Positions 16,593-25,377 of a stretch of 64,000 bases of DNA are shown in pieces. This stretch comes from Holophagaceae bacterium (GTDB lineage Bacteria; Acidobacteriota; Holophagae; Holophagales; Holophagaceae), in contig JADJVL010000007.1 of the NCBI GenBank assembly GCA_016710635.1, positions 124,001 through 188,000 on the forward strand, written 5' to 3'. The notes beneath the pieces are model-generated. The model searched no databases. It saw only the letters and a program-made list of their open reading frames with translations, and was not told the origin of the DNA. A program made the translations under genes and the position numbers. Numbering within the stretch: the stretch's first letter is position 1; each line of letters opens with the position of its first letter.

Positions 16593-19265
16593 GTGAAGAC
16601 CTGTTCCGCCTGCGCCTCGCCGCTCCCTCCGGCGGCCCGATTCTGCCCGACCTGTGGGGCGGATGCGGAGGCCCAGTCCGGCGCTGCAACCCTCCCCTTC
16701 GCGCCTGAGCCGGCGAAAGCCCCTGGGGCCGGAGGCTGTGGACCTTCCGGCTGGGAGGGGCTCGCCCCTGGCCAGCTGCTGGCGGGCCGCTACCGCATCC
16801 TCGGGCTGCTGGGTCGGGGCGGCATGGGAGAGGTCTACCGGGCGGAGGACCTGAAACTGGGCCAGCCGGTGGCGCTGAAATTCCTGCCGGCCGGCGTGGA
16901 GTCGGATCCAGAGGTGATGGAACGCTTCCACCGTGAGGTACGGAATGCCCGCCGGGTCTCCCACCCCCACGTGTGCCGGGTCCATGACATCGACGAAGTC
17001 GAAGGCCGCCACTTCATCTCCATGGAGTTCGTCGACGGCGAGGATCTCGAGACCTTGCTGCGGCGCATCGGCCGATTGCCGGAAGCCAAGGCCATCGAAG
17101 TGGCGCGTCAGATCTGCGCGGGTCTGCAGGCGGCCCACGACCAGGGCGTCGTGCACCGGGACCTGAAACCCGCGAACGTCATGATCGATGGGCGGGGACG
17201 GGCGCGGATCACCGACTTCGGCCTAGCGGTTTCCGGCGGGGAGCAGGTCCGGGAGATCGCCGGGACCCCCGCGTACATGTCGCCGGAACAGCTGCGGGGG
17301 GAACCCGCCACGGCCCGCAGCGACCTGTACGCGCTGGGCCTCGTGCTCTACGAGGTCTGCACCGGCCGTCGGCCCTTCAAGGCTGCGAGCTTCGCCGACT
17401 GGCAGCGTGCCCACTTCCACGATCTGCCTTCGAACCCCAGTCTCCATACCAAGGATCTCGATCCGGCGCTGGAACGGGTGATTCTGAAGTGCCTGGAAAA
17501 GGATCCGGCCCACCGGCCCGCTTCGGCCGCGCAGGTGGCCGCGGCCCTTCCGGGGTCCGATCCCATCGCCGCAGCCCTGGCTGCCGGGGAGACGCCCAGC
17601 CCGGAAATGCTGGCCGGTTCCGCGGAGGAAGGGACTCTGGCTCCTGTCGTGGCTTCGGCCTGCCTGGCGGCCGTGGTCCTGCTGGTGTTCCTGTTCGCCG
17701 CCACCAGCCACGCCAATCTCTACCGCCGCATACCCTTCGAGAAACCACCGGAAGTGCTGGCGGATCGGGCCCAGACGTTGCTGGCCGACGTGGGTTGCCC
17801 CAAGCCGCTGTCCCGGGCCTGGGGATTCGATATGGACGAGTCCTACCTGGATTGGGAGGAGGACCCGCGCCCTGCGCCCGCCCGGTGGCACCGGCTGGAG
17901 TCTGGACAGCCCCTGGTCTATGGGTTCTGGTACCGCCAGAGCCCCGGCCATCTCGAACCCGTGAATGCCCTGGGCACCGCGGTCACCGCGGAAGATCCCC
18001 CGTCCACCAGCGAGGGGATGGCGGATCTCCTCCTGGACCCCCGGGGCAGGCTCGTCTCCCTCAGGGTGGTCCCGCCGAATTCGGGGCCAACCCTCACGAG
18101 GCCGCCCTCGGTTCCATGGCCACGGCTGTTCCTGGCCGCCGGCCTGGATCCAGGCCGCTTCGAGCCGGCGATCCCGTCTTGGACGCCCCCGGTCGCTTCG
18201 GATCAGCGGATCGCCTGGACGGGCACCTATGCCGATCAGGTCGATCTGCCCATCCGCATCGAGGCGGCCTCGTTCCAGGGCCGGCCCGTCTATTTCCGCG
18301 TCGTGGCTCCCTGGGACCGCCCCCCTCTCGCAGCCCCTCCCGCCTTGACCACCAGCCGTGCAATGGCGGCGACGATTCTTGCCGTCATCCTGGGCATCTT
18401 CCTCCTCGGGGCGGTCCACCTTGCGCGCCGGAACCTCCGGTTGGGGCGGGGGGACCGGCGGGGCGCGAGAAGTCTCGCCTTCATCGCGGCGGGCCTCGTC
18501 ATCCTCTTCATCCTCCTAGCGGGAGGCCGGCCCTTCACGCCCAGCGGGGTCCTGGGCGCCGTACGTCATGCCTTGGCCTCGGGGGCCCTGGTGGCGTCGG
18601 CAGCCTGGCTGGCCTACCTGGCCCTCGAACCCACCATTCGCCGCCAGCGGCCGCGGCTGCTCGTCTCCTGGATGCGGGTCCTGGAGGGGGACGTCCGAAA
18701 TCCGCTCGTGGGAAGGGACGTGCTCTTCGGCGTCCTGCTCGGCCTGGTCAATGCTGCGACCTGGTGGCTGAGCGGCTGGACCAAGGTGTGGACGGGCAAT
18801 CCGCTGCCGCCGAACCACTTTCTGATCACGCCGTTGCTCGGGGGATTGCGGCATGCCTTGGCGGCCCTTCCCTCGTTCGTTCTGGTGGCCCTGCTGCAGT
18901 CCTTCGTGATCCTGGTGTTCCTCGTCCTGGCCCAAGCTGGCCCGGGGGGGGATGCGTCGCCCGCCCTGGGAGCCCGCGCGATGGAGATCCTGGCTTACAA
19001 CCGCAGCGTGCCGGCCATCACCGCCACGGCGCTGAGCTGGGCGATCGTGATCTTCACCGTGGCGCGCCTGGGCTTGGTGGCGGGGGTGGCGGCGGGCCTT
19101 GTCTCCTCCCTGGTCATCCGGGCTCCCCTGACCCTGGATGCCACGGCGCCCTACGCGCCGGCGGCCTTCCTCTGCCTCGGGGCCGTAATCCTCCTTGCGG
19201 TGTACGGATTCAGAGTGGCCCAGGGCTCCCTCCCCCACCCGGCCTCGGGCACCGAGGACGAGTGA
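16593..19265 (+). CDS. Membrane-bound Ser/Thr protein kinase with N-terminal zinc ribbon
   Basis: An 890-residue protein from GTG 16593. Residues 3-23 hold a zinc ribbon (CSAC...CPTC). The Hanks-type kinase domain covers about residues 60-320: glycine loop GLLGRGGMGEVY, catalytic Lys in VALKFLP, catalytic loop VVHRDLKPANV, DFG motif ITDFGLA and GTPAYMSPEQLRG activation segment. After one membrane segment (about 350-370) comes an extracytoplasmic region of about 200 residues, then a multi-helix membrane domain to the end. This layout is common in Acidobacteriota, where such kinases are abundant. It probably senses an envelope signal; the ligand and targets are unknown. Confidence 0.9.
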   Translation: MKTCSACASPLPPAARFCPTCGADAEAQSGAATLPFAPEPAKAPGAGGCGPSGWEGLAPGQLLAGRYRILGLLGRGGMGEVYRAEDLKLGQPVALKFLPAGVESDPEVMERFHREVRNARRVSHPHVCRVHDIDEVEGRHFISMEFVDGEDLETLLRRIGRLPEAKAIEVARQICAGLQAAHDQGVVHRDLKPANVMIDGRGRARITDFGLAVSGGEQVREIAGTPAYMSPEQLRGEPATARSDLYALGLVLYEVCTGRRPFKAASFADWQRAHFHDLPSNPSLHTKDLDPALERVILKCLEKDPAHRPASAAQVAAALPGSDPIAAALAAGETPSPEMLAGSAEEGTLAPVVASACLAAVVLLVFLFAATSHANLYRRIPFEKPPEVLADRAQTLLADVGCPKPLSRAWGFDMDESYLDWEEDPRPAPARWHRLESGQPLVYGFWYRQSPGHLEPVNALGTAVTAEDPPSTSEGMADLLLDPRGRLVSLRVVPPNSGPTLTRPPSVPWPRLFLAAGLDPGRFEPAIPSWTPPVASDQRIAWTGTYADQVDLPIRIEAASFQGRPVYFRVVAPWDRPPLAAPPALTTSRAMAATILAVILGIFLLGAVHLARRNLRLGRGDRRGARSLAFIAAGLVILFILLAGGRPFTPSGVLGAVRHALASGALVASAAWLAYLALEPTIRRQRPRLLVSWMRVLEGDVRNPLVGRDVLFGVLLGLVNAATWWLSGWTKVWTGNPLPPNHFLITPLLGGLRHALAALPSFVLVALLQSFVILVFLVLAQAGPGGDASPALGARAMEILAYNRSVPAITATALSWAIVIFTVARLGLVAGVAAGLVSSLVIRAPLTLDATAPYAPAAFLCLGAVILLAVYGFRVAQGSLPHPASGTEDE

Positions 19266-19299
19266 GGCTGAAGGGCGGGGCCGGTGGGACACTGAAGCC

Positions 19300-20151
19300 A
19301 TGACCGGCCACCTCATCCTCGTTCCCACCCCCATCGGCAACCTCGGCGATCTGACCCACCGCGCGGTGGAGGTCCTCGAGACCTGCGACCTGGTGGCCTG
19401 CGAGGACACCCGGCGCACCGGCGGGCTGCTGGCCCACCTGGGCATCGAGAAGCCCCTGCAGCGCTTCGACGACCACGCCGGCGAAGAGGCCTACGCGCGC
19501 ATCGGGCTGGCCCTCGCGAACGGCCACACGGTGGCCTACTGCTCGGACGCGGGGATGCCGGGCATCAACGATCCGGGCTTCGAGATCGCCCGGATGGCCC
19601 GGGCGGGCGGCGCGAAGGTGACGGTGCTGCCCGGCGCCTCCTCGGTGCTGCTGGCGGTGGTGGCCTCGGGGCTGCCCTGCCACGCCTTTAGCTTTCTCGG
19701 CTACCTGCCTTCCAAGGGCGAGGCCCGGCGCACCTTCCTCAAGCTCATCGCCGCCCGGGAGGAGACCACGGTGGTCTTCGAAACGCCCCACCGCATCCAC
19801 GAGGTCCTCGACGAGCTCCACGACCTCATCCCCGAGCGGGAGATCGCATTGGGCCGGGAGCTGACCAAGCTCCATGAGACCTGGTACCGCGGGACGCCGG
19901 ACGAAGTGCGCAAGGCGCTCGGCAAGGAGTCCCGGGGCGAGATGGTGTTGGTCCTCGCCGGGGCGGACTCCAAGCGCACCGTCACCGAGGCGGCGGCGGA
20001 CTTCGATGGCGAGACCCTGCCGGAGTGGGCGATCCGTTTTCTCGACGCGGCCCGGGACGGCGGCATGACCCTGCGGGAGGCGGTGAAGCCTCTGGCCCGG
20101 CATCTGGGCGTGAACGCTTCGGACCTCTACAAGCGCGCCGCGGAACGCTGA
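19300..20151 (+). CDS. rsmI: 16S rRNA 2'-O-ribose C1402 methyltransferase RsmI
   Basis: A 284-residue SAM-dependent methyltransferase of the tetrapyrrole methylase fold that modifies C1402 in the ribosomal decoding centre. Family motifs: LVPTPIGNLGDLTHRAVEVL, LVACEDTRRTGGLL, YCSDAGMPGINDPG, VTVLPGASSVLLAVVASGLP, FSFLGYLPSK and FETPHRIHEVL. The length is normal. It follows the kinase gene by 34 bp. GACACT lies six bases before the ATG and there is no good ribosome binding site, so it could be translated from a leaderless mRNA or as part of the upstream transcript. Confidence 0.93.
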   Translation: MTGHLILVPTPIGNLGDLTHRAVEVLETCDLVACEDTRRTGGLLAHLGIEKPLQRFDDHAGEEAYARIGLALANGHTVAYCSDAGMPGINDPGFEIARMARAGGAKVTVLPGASSVLLAVVASGLPCHAFSFLGYLPSKGEARRTFLKLIAAREETTVVFETPHRIHEVLDELHDLIPEREIALGRELTKLHETWYRGTPDEVRKALGKESRGEMVLVLAGADSKRTVTEAAADFDGETLPEWAIRFLDAARDGGMTLREAVKPLARHLGVNASDLYKRAAER

Positions 20152-20218
20152 AGGGAAGAAGGAGGGCGCGGGCGGGCCTTGACCGCACCGGGGCGCTCGC
20201 GGGACCGTAGGCTTCTCC

Positions 20219-20791
20219 ATGGATCCCACCCCTCGCCTGGATCGCCGCCTCGCCCTGCTGGTGCTTCTCACCATGCTCTTCCATGCGGCGGCGAAGGCCC
20301 GGCTCGGCACCCTGCCCGAGCTGCTCTGGGGCTGCAATGTCGCGAGCTTCCTGCTGGTCCTGGGGCTCTGGGTCCGGGAGGCGCGCCTCGTCGGGGCGGC
20401 CTTCCTCTGGCATCTCGCGGTGGGCGAGCCCGCCTATGCCGTCGGCGCCCTCCAGGCAGGCCACACGGGATGGACCAGCGTGCTGGCCCACAGCGTGCCG
20501 GCGGTGGCGGCCTTCCACTTCCTGCGGCGCACGGGCCTGCCCCGCAGCGCGCCCTTCCTGGCCCTCGCCATGTTCCTGGCCCTCGTGCCCCTGAGCCACG
20601 CCCTGACGCCCCCGGGACTGAACGTCAACATGGCCCACCAGCGCCTCGACTTCCTCACCCGGCACTACCCGGGGAACTGGGACTACCGGGTGGCCTTCAG
20701 CGCCGGGCTTCTGGGGCTGCTGCTGCTGGGGGACGCGCTGTCGGCGCGGTTCCTGGGGCGGCCGCCGGCGCTTTCCCCTTCAGCAGACTGA
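20219..20791 (+). CDS. Polytopic membrane protein of unknown function
   Basis: A 190-residue protein with about six hydrophobic segments (for example LALLVLLTMLFHAAA, VASFLLVLGLWV, FLALAMFLALVPL, VAFSAGLLGLLLLGDAL). I see no family motif. TAGGCT sits five bases before ATG 20219, so the start may be leaderless. Its last 95 bases overlap the 3' end of the convergent phosphatase gene, which is unusual; the C-terminal 30 residues on both sides of the overlap look low in complexity. Confidence 0.6.
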   Translation: MDPTPRLDRRLALLVLLTMLFHAAAKARLGTLPELLWGCNVASFLLVLGLWVREARLVGAAFLWHLAVGEPAYAVGALQAGHTGWTSVLAHSVPAVAAFHFLRRTGLPRSAPFLALAMFLALVPLSHALTPPGLNVNMAHQRLDFLTRHYPGNWDYRVAFSAGLLGLLLLGDALSARFLGRPPALSPSAD

Positions 20792-21824
20792 GGGGGATCT
20801 TTTCCAGGAAGCGCAGCTCGCCCTGCTCGTCCCGGCACTCGAGGCGGAGCAGGGGATCCGGGCGGCTCCAGTCGATGCGCACCACGCCGAAATTGTCCCC
20901 CTGGGCCTGCATGGCCACCCGGGCGGGATCCGCCCGGCGGTAGCGGAAGTGGTCGCTGCCCTGATTGAGGCCGCTGGAGGTGAAGTCGTAGAGGGGATAG
21001 CCGAGGCCCGCGTCCATCACGCAGAGCTCGCCGAAGTGCCGGTCGCCGCTCAGGAACACCACGCCCGTGGCGCCGGTCCGCTTGAGGAGGTCGAAGAGTC
21101 GCTGCCGCTCCGTGGGGAAGTTGCCCCACTTTTCCCAGCCGTGGTTGTCGGAGACGACCTGGACGCTGGACACGATGAACCGCACTTCCGCGGGGACCTG
21201 GAGCTGGGCTTCCAGCCAGGCCCACTGGGCCGATCCCAGCATGTCGGAGCCCGGGTCCGGATCGGAGGCCCAGCGGCCGAGGAGGTCGTCCTCCCCCCCG
21301 GGCCGGGGCTTCAGGGGCGAGCGGAAGGCGCGGGTGTCCAGGAGGATCACCTGCACCCGCCGGCCGGCGGGGCCGTGCACTTCGGCGTCGTAGAGGCCGG
21401 GCCGGCGGCGGCGCGGGGACTGGGCGGGCTCCTTCCAGAACTCGAGGAAGAGCCGCTGGCTCGCCTCTCGTTGGGGATAGTCACGACCCCCGTCATTCGC
21501 GCCGAAATCGTGATCGTCCCAGATGGCGCGGATGGGCACCGCGGCGCGGAACTTCCGGAATTCGGGGATGCGGGCCAGGCGCTCGTACTCCTTCGCCATC
21601 TCCCCCATGTCCTCGGTGTCGCAGTAGATGTTGTCGCCGAGGGCCAGGAAGAGCTGGGGCCGCTGGGCCAGGATGGCCGTCCAGATGGGCTGGGGCCGGT
21701 GCTGCTCCGCGCAGCTGCCGAAGGCGATCACCGACAAGGGCCTCGCCTCCCCTGGGAGAGGCCTGGCCTGGGCGCTCAGGGTGCAGGCCAGGGCCAGGCA
21801 GGCCAGCGCGCGGAGCAGCTTCAT
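20697..21824 (-). CDS. PhoD-like alkaline phosphatase/metallophosphoesterase
   Basis: A 375-residue secreted protein with a signal peptide ending in LSAQA. It matches the PhoD-like branch of calcineurin phosphoesterases: IAFGSCAEQ near the start, LFLALGDNIYCDTED (metal-binding Asp/Asn/Tyr), IWDDHDFGANDGG, VQVILLDTRAFRSP, SSVQVVSDNHGWEKW and GVVFLSGDRHFGEL. Such enzymes hydrolyse phosphate mono- or diesters outside the cytoplasm and often respond to phosphate shortage. The C-terminal 30 residues are Ala/Pro-rich and overlap the convergent membrane-protein gene by 95 bp. Confidence 0.88.
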   Translation of the reverse strand: MKLLRALACLALACTLSAQARPLPGEARPLSVIAFGSCAEQHRPQPIWTAILAQRPQLFLALGDNIYCDTEDMGEMAKEYERLARIPEFRKFRAAVPIRAIWDDHDFGANDGGRDYPQREASQRLFLEFWKEPAQSPRRRRPGLYDAEVHGPAGRRVQVILLDTRAFRSPLKPRPGGEDDLLGRWASDPDPGSDMLGSAQWAWLEAQLQVPAEVRFIVSSVQVVSDNHGWEKWGNFPTERQRLFDLLKRTGATGVVFLSGDRHFGELCVMDAGLGYPLYDFTSSGLNQGSDHFRYRRADPARVAMQAQGDNFGVVRIDWSRPDPLLRLECRDEQGELRFLEKIPLSLLKGKAPAAAPGTAPTARPPAAAAPEARR

Positions 21825-21856
21825 GTCATCCCCCGCGGGAATGGTAGCGTGGACCC

Positions 21857-22519
21857 ATGGGCTTCCCGGGTCACGAACTGAAGGTGCTGCGCGAGCTGGT
21901 GGAGGCCTGCCGCCGCCTCCACGCCCGCAACCTGCTGGCGGCGGCGGATGGCAATGTCTCCTTCCGCTTCGCCGACGCCCGCATCGCCATCACCCCCACC
22001 GGCGTCAGCAAGGCGGGGATGGCGGTGGAGGACATGGCCTTCGTGACCTTGGAGGGCGAGATCCTGTCGGGCCAGCCCAGCGGGGAGCGCCTGATGCACC
22101 TTGCGGTTTACCGGGCCTGCCCCGCGGCCCGGGCGGTGGTGCACGCCCATCCGCCCACCGCCATCGCCTGGAGCCTGGCGCGGCCGGGCCTGGCCCACCT
22201 GCCGGACGAGGCCATGCCGGAAGTGATCCTCGCCGCGGGCCGCATCCCCATCGTGCCCTACGCCCGGCCCGGCACCGCGGCCATGGGCGAGGCGCTCCTA
22301 CCCTTCCTGCCCGCCCACCGGCTCCTGATCCTCGCCCGCCACGGCGCCCTGTGCTGGGGAGAAAGCGTCGAGGAGGCCTATCTCGGCATGGAGCGCCTGG
22401 AGCACGTCTGCCAGATCCTGAAAGCCGCCGAAGAGCTCGGCGGCGCGACGGCCCTGCCGGCGGAGGAACTGGATGCCTTGCGGGCGCTGCGCGCGGCCCA
22501 GGGGCCGCGGATTCTTTGA
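21857..22519 (+). CDS. Class II aldolase/adducin family protein
   Basis: A 220-residue zinc-dependent aldolase-fold enzyme. Motifs are AADGNVSFRF (phosphate/substrate loop), VVHAHPPTAIAWS (two zinc His residues) and LLILARHGALCWG (third zinc His). It lies 16 bp before mtnA, which points to methylthioribulose-1-phosphate or 5-deoxyribulose-1-phosphate as substrate. Two roles fit: the dehydratase MtnB of the classic methionine salvage pathway, or the aldolase of the DHAP shunt, which yields dihydroxyacetone phosphate and an aldehyde. No other salvage genes follow, so I favour the shunt. TAGCGT lies six bases before the ATG, suggesting a leaderless start. Confidence 0.8.
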   Translation: MGFPGHELKVLRELVEACRRLHARNLLAAADGNVSFRFADARIAITPTGVSKAGMAVEDMAFVTLEGEILSGQPSGERLMHLAVYRACPAARAVVHAHPPTAIAWSLARPGLAHLPDEAMPEVILAAGRIPIVPYARPGTAAMGEALLPFLPAHRLLILARHGALCWGESVEEAYLGMERLEHVCQILKAAEELGGATALPAEELDALRALRAAQGPRIL

Positions 22520-22535
22520 AGGCTCGGGAGGCGGG

Positions 22536-23540
22536 ATGAAGGATCTGGATTCCCTGGCGCTGAAGGTGGAAGGCGGGCGGCTGCGCATCCTGGACCAGAC
22601 GCGGCTGCCCTTCGCGGAAGTCTGGCTGGATGGTTCGGATCCCGGCGCGATGACCGGCCACATCCAGCGCCTCGCCGTGCGGGGCGCGCCCCTCATCGGC
22701 GTGGCGGCCGCCCTGTCCCTGGCGGCCCAGGCCGAGGCAGGAGCTTCCGAAGCTCGGTTGCGCGCCTCCTGGGTCGAACTCAGGAAAGCCCGACCCACGG
22801 CGGTGAACCTCATGGCGGCGCTGGACCGGATGAAAGCCGTGCTGGACTCGGGCGGCGGGACCACGGACCTGGTGGCTACGGCCGAAGGCATCTTCGAGGA
22901 GGACGCGGCGCTTTGCGAAGCCCTCGCCGTCCACGGCGTAGGGCTGCTCGCCGCGGGCGAAACCGTCCTCACCCACTGCAATTCCGGCGGCCTCGCCACC
23001 GCGGGCATCGGCACGGCTCTCGGCGTCATCCGCCGTGGCTTCGAAGCCGGGAAGGTGGCCCACGTCTTCGTGGACGAGACGCGGCCCCTGCTCCAGGGCG
23101 CGCGGCTCACCGCCTGGGAGCTGAAGACCCTGGGCATCCCCTTCACCCTGCTCACGGATTCCATGGCGGCCATCCTGCTGCGGGAGGGCCGCGTGTCCCG
23201 GGTGCTGGTGGGCGCCGACCGCATCGCCCGCAACGGCGACTTCGCCAACAAGGTGGGCACCTACGGCCTCGCCGTGCAGGCCCGGCACCACGGCGTGCCC
23301 TTCCACCCCGTCGCGCCCTGGACCACCGTGGACCTGGCCTGCGCGAACGGCGCGGCGATCCCCATCGAGGCGCGCAAGGCCGAGGAGGTGCGCGGCTACG
23401 GGACGACCCTGTGGGCCCCGGACTGCGAGGTCTTCAACCCAAGCTTCGACGTGACGCCGTCCGCCCTGGTGACGAGCCTCGTGCTGGATCGGGGCGTCGC
23501 GGCGGCGGGATCGGATCTGGCAGCCTTCACCCCGGCCTGA
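22536..23540 (+). CDS. mtnA: S-methyl-5-thioribose-1-phosphate isomerase
   Basis: A 334-residue member of the eIF2B-like sugar-phosphate isomerases; it converts methylthioribose 1-phosphate (or 5-deoxyribose 1-phosphate) to the ribulose form. Signatures are LAVRGAPLIGVAAA, RPTAVNLMAALDRM, VLTHCNSGGLATAGIGTALG (catalytic Cys), VDETRPLLQGARLTAWEL, LTDSMAA (catalytic Asp) and VGADRIARNGDFANKVGTYGLA. It follows the class II aldolase gene with a 16-bp gap and is followed by a strong terminator, so the two form a two-gene operon. Confidence 0.95.
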   Translation: MKDLDSLALKVEGGRLRILDQTRLPFAEVWLDGSDPGAMTGHIQRLAVRGAPLIGVAAALSLAAQAEAGASEARLRASWVELRKARPTAVNLMAALDRMKAVLDSGGGTTDLVATAEGIFEEDAALCEALAVHGVGLLAAGETVLTHCNSGGLATAGIGTALGVIRRGFEAGKVAHVFVDETRPLLQGARLTAWELKTLGIPFTLLTDSMAAILLREGRVSRVLVGADRIARNGDFANKVGTYGLAVQARHHGVPFHPVAPWTTVDLACANGAAIPIEARKAEEVRGYGTTLWAPDCEVFNPSFDVTPSALVTSLVLDRGVAAAGSDLAAFTPA

Positions 23541-23554
23541 GTGTCCGCAAGCGA

Positions 23555-23579
23555 AAGACCCCGGCGGACCGGGGTCTTC
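23555..23579. terminator. Bidirectional terminator between mtnA and the convergent lipoprotein gene
   Basis: A perfect inverted repeat AAGACCCCGG / CCGGGGTCTT with a four-base loop lies between two converging genes. It has short A and T flanks rather than a long T-tract and could stop transcription in both directions. Confidence 0.75.
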
Positions 23580-23597
23580 GGTGTGGCGGCCAACTGT

Positions 23598-24407
23598 TCA
23601 GCGGCAGGCGCCCAAGGTCTTCGCCTCGCCGTTGATGGTCACGGACCCGCAGGGCAGGCCGAAGACGAGGGTGGCGGACTTCGTGTCCCGCTTCAGCTCC
23701 AGGGTGCCGGAGACGGGGTGGCAGCAGCCGGTGTTCCGGTCCCAGAAGAGCGGCGTGTCCTTGCTGATGCTGCCGGAGGCGCCCGCGCCGGTGGCCGGGG
23801 CCTGGGGGGTGAGGCTCCAGGTCCCCCAGAGCTTGCGCTGGCCTTCCGTGCCGTGGTCGGCGGTGAGGGCGCAGGCGTAGGTGAAGGTCACGGCGCGGGT
23901 GCCGTCGTTGAAGGCCTTGGTGAAGCCCGGCTCCGCGCTCAGGGTGGCCTGCTTCGTCGCCGGATTGCGCAGGATGTCCTTCACGCCGTTCACGGTCCAG
24001 GTGCGCCCGTCCTTCGTGCCCACCATGGCCTGGTGGTCATGCTTCACCAGCACAGTGCCGTCGGGGTTCGTCTGCCAGGAGACCACGAGGGTGCCGTTCC
24101 AGGTCCAGCCGTGGGGGCCCGTGCAGTTGGTGTAGACCCACTTCACGGAGGTGGGCGTGAGGGGCGTCGCGGTGGCGCAGGCGGGGGGCGGCGGGAACTG
24201 CAGGGCCAGGGCGTCGCCGATGGTCTCCACCGCGGGCAGGGCGGCCTCGGCGGCCTGGTTGTTCTCCATGTCCAGGAAGGCGGCGGTGTAGGTGGCGGCT
24301 TCGGCAGTGTCCAGCCGGGTGGTGGCGACCGTGGTCCCGTCTGCCTTGCCGCCGCAGGCGAGGAGGCCGAGCAGGGCGGCGGGGGCGAGGAGGAAGGCTC
24401 GGTTCAT
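23598..24407 (-). CDS. Predicted lipoprotein of unknown function
   Basis: A 269-residue protein with a signal peptide and lipobox LLGLLACGGK (Cys18). The mature part is beta-rich with many Thr and Trp residues and several Cys (CATATP, YTNCTG, TYACAL, GCCHPVSG, GLPCGS, LGACR), some probably disulfide-bonded. No family recognised. The region GTLELKRDTKSATLVFG followed by GSVTINGE resembles a repeat-capping beta strand pattern only loosely. Confidence 0.6.
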   Translation of the reverse strand: MNRAFLLAPAALLGLLACGGKADGTTVATTRLDTAEAATYTAAFLDMENNQAAEAALPAVETIGDALALQFPPPPACATATPLTPTSVKWVYTNCTGPHGWTWNGTLVVSWQTNPDGTVLVKHDHQAMVGTKDGRTWTVNGVKDILRNPATKQATLSAEPGFTKAFNDGTRAVTFTYACALTADHGTEGQRKLWGTWSLTPQAPATGAGASGSISKDTPLFWDRNTGCCHPVSGTLELKRDTKSATLVFGLPCGSVTINGEAKTLGACR

Positions 24408-24508
24408 GGGGGCTCCTGGGGTCTGAGGAATAGACCGGAACCCGCGCCGGGAGTTGAAAAGTTCGGAGGGAGGTGACGCCCGTCACGGCCGGGCCTCAGC
24501 CCCGGGTT

Positions 24509-24910
24509 TCAGCCACCGGGCTGGCCGATCCGTTTGCGCACCAGGTCCTCCACCACCTCGCCGCCGACGACATGCTTCTCGATGATCTCGGCGACGCGGT
24601 CCACCCCCACGTGGGCATACCAGGCGCCGCCTTCGGGACCGTAGACCATCACCGCGGGGCCGATCTGGCAGAAGCCGATGGAACCGCAGTGGACGCAGCT
24701 CACCGAGCCCGCCCGGTTGCCCTTGTAGAAGAGGAGGCCCTTCTCGATGAGCTGGGCGCGGAAGGCCTCCAGGGTGGCTTCGGACCCGTTGGCCGCGCAG
24801 GCCTTGGCGGTGCACACGAAGACCTGCCGGGCGATGGGCGCGTCCATGAGGGGCGTGACGGCGCGGTCGGAATCGGGTCCGGTGTCGGGCTGGGCGGAGC
24901 AGGGTTCCAT
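24509..24910 (-). CDS. Thioredoxin-like [2Fe-2S] ferredoxin
   Basis: A 133-residue protein related to the NuoE/Shethna-type thioredoxin-fold ferredoxins. Four cluster cysteines are visible as VCTAKAC (with the first and second usable) and SCVHCGSIGFCQIGPAVMVYGPEGG; the usual C-x(10-12)-C then C-x(3)-C spacing is approximated. It probably carries electrons for an unidentified redox partner. GATACT sits five bases before the ATG, consistent with a leaderless transcript. Confidence 0.8.
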   Translation of the reverse strand: MEPCSAQPDTGPDSDRAVTPLMDAPIARQVFVCTAKACAANGSEATLEAFRAQLIEKGLLFYKGNRAGSVSCVHCGSIGFCQIGPAVMVYGPEGGAWYAHVGVDRVAEIIEKHVVGGEVVEDLVRKRIGQPGG

Positions 24911-24993
24911 GCCCCAGTATCGCGCCCAGGGCCTCAGGGATTGCCTGGGAAAAAGGGTCCGCGGCATCCTGGAGCCCTGGACGGAGGACCTCC

Positions 24994-25377
24994 ATGAAGT
25001 TCGCCAAGGTCGTGTTCACCCTCGCCGGCATCTACGGCCTGCTCATCCTGCCCCTGGGCTACTTCACCGAGGCGCAACTGGGCCGGGACTTCCCTCCCGC
25101 CGTCACGCACCCCGAGTACTACTACGCCTTTCTCGGCGTCGGCATGGCCTGGCAGCTCGCCTTCCTCCTCATCGGCCGGGATCCGGCGCGCTACCGAGTC
25201 TTCATGCTGCCGGGCCTGGTGGAGAAGTTCGGCGCGCCCCTCGCCGTGGCGGTGCTCTACGCCCAGGGCCGCCTCGCCAAGCCCCTCTTCCTGCTGTGGA
25301 GCCTCGACTGGATCTGGTTCGGCCTCTTCCTGGCCTCCTACCTCCTCGTCGGCAGGGATCAGGGCAGGTCGAGGTAG
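24994..25377 (+). CDS. Small integral membrane protein
   Basis: A 127-residue protein with four predicted membrane helices (VVFTLAGIYGLLILPLGYF, YYYAFLGVGMAWQLAFLLIG, APLAVAVLYAQG, LDWIWFGLFLASYLLVG). GGAGG is located seven bases before the ATG. No domain name recognised. Its 3' end overlaps the 3' end of moeA by 19 bp. Confidence 0.65.
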   Translation: MKFAKVVFTLAGIYGLLILPLGYFTEAQLGRDFPPAVTHPEYYYAFLGVGMAWQLAFLLIGRDPARYRVFMLPGLVEKFGAPLAVAVLYAQGRLAKPLFLLWSLDWIWFGLFLASYLLVGRDQGRSR

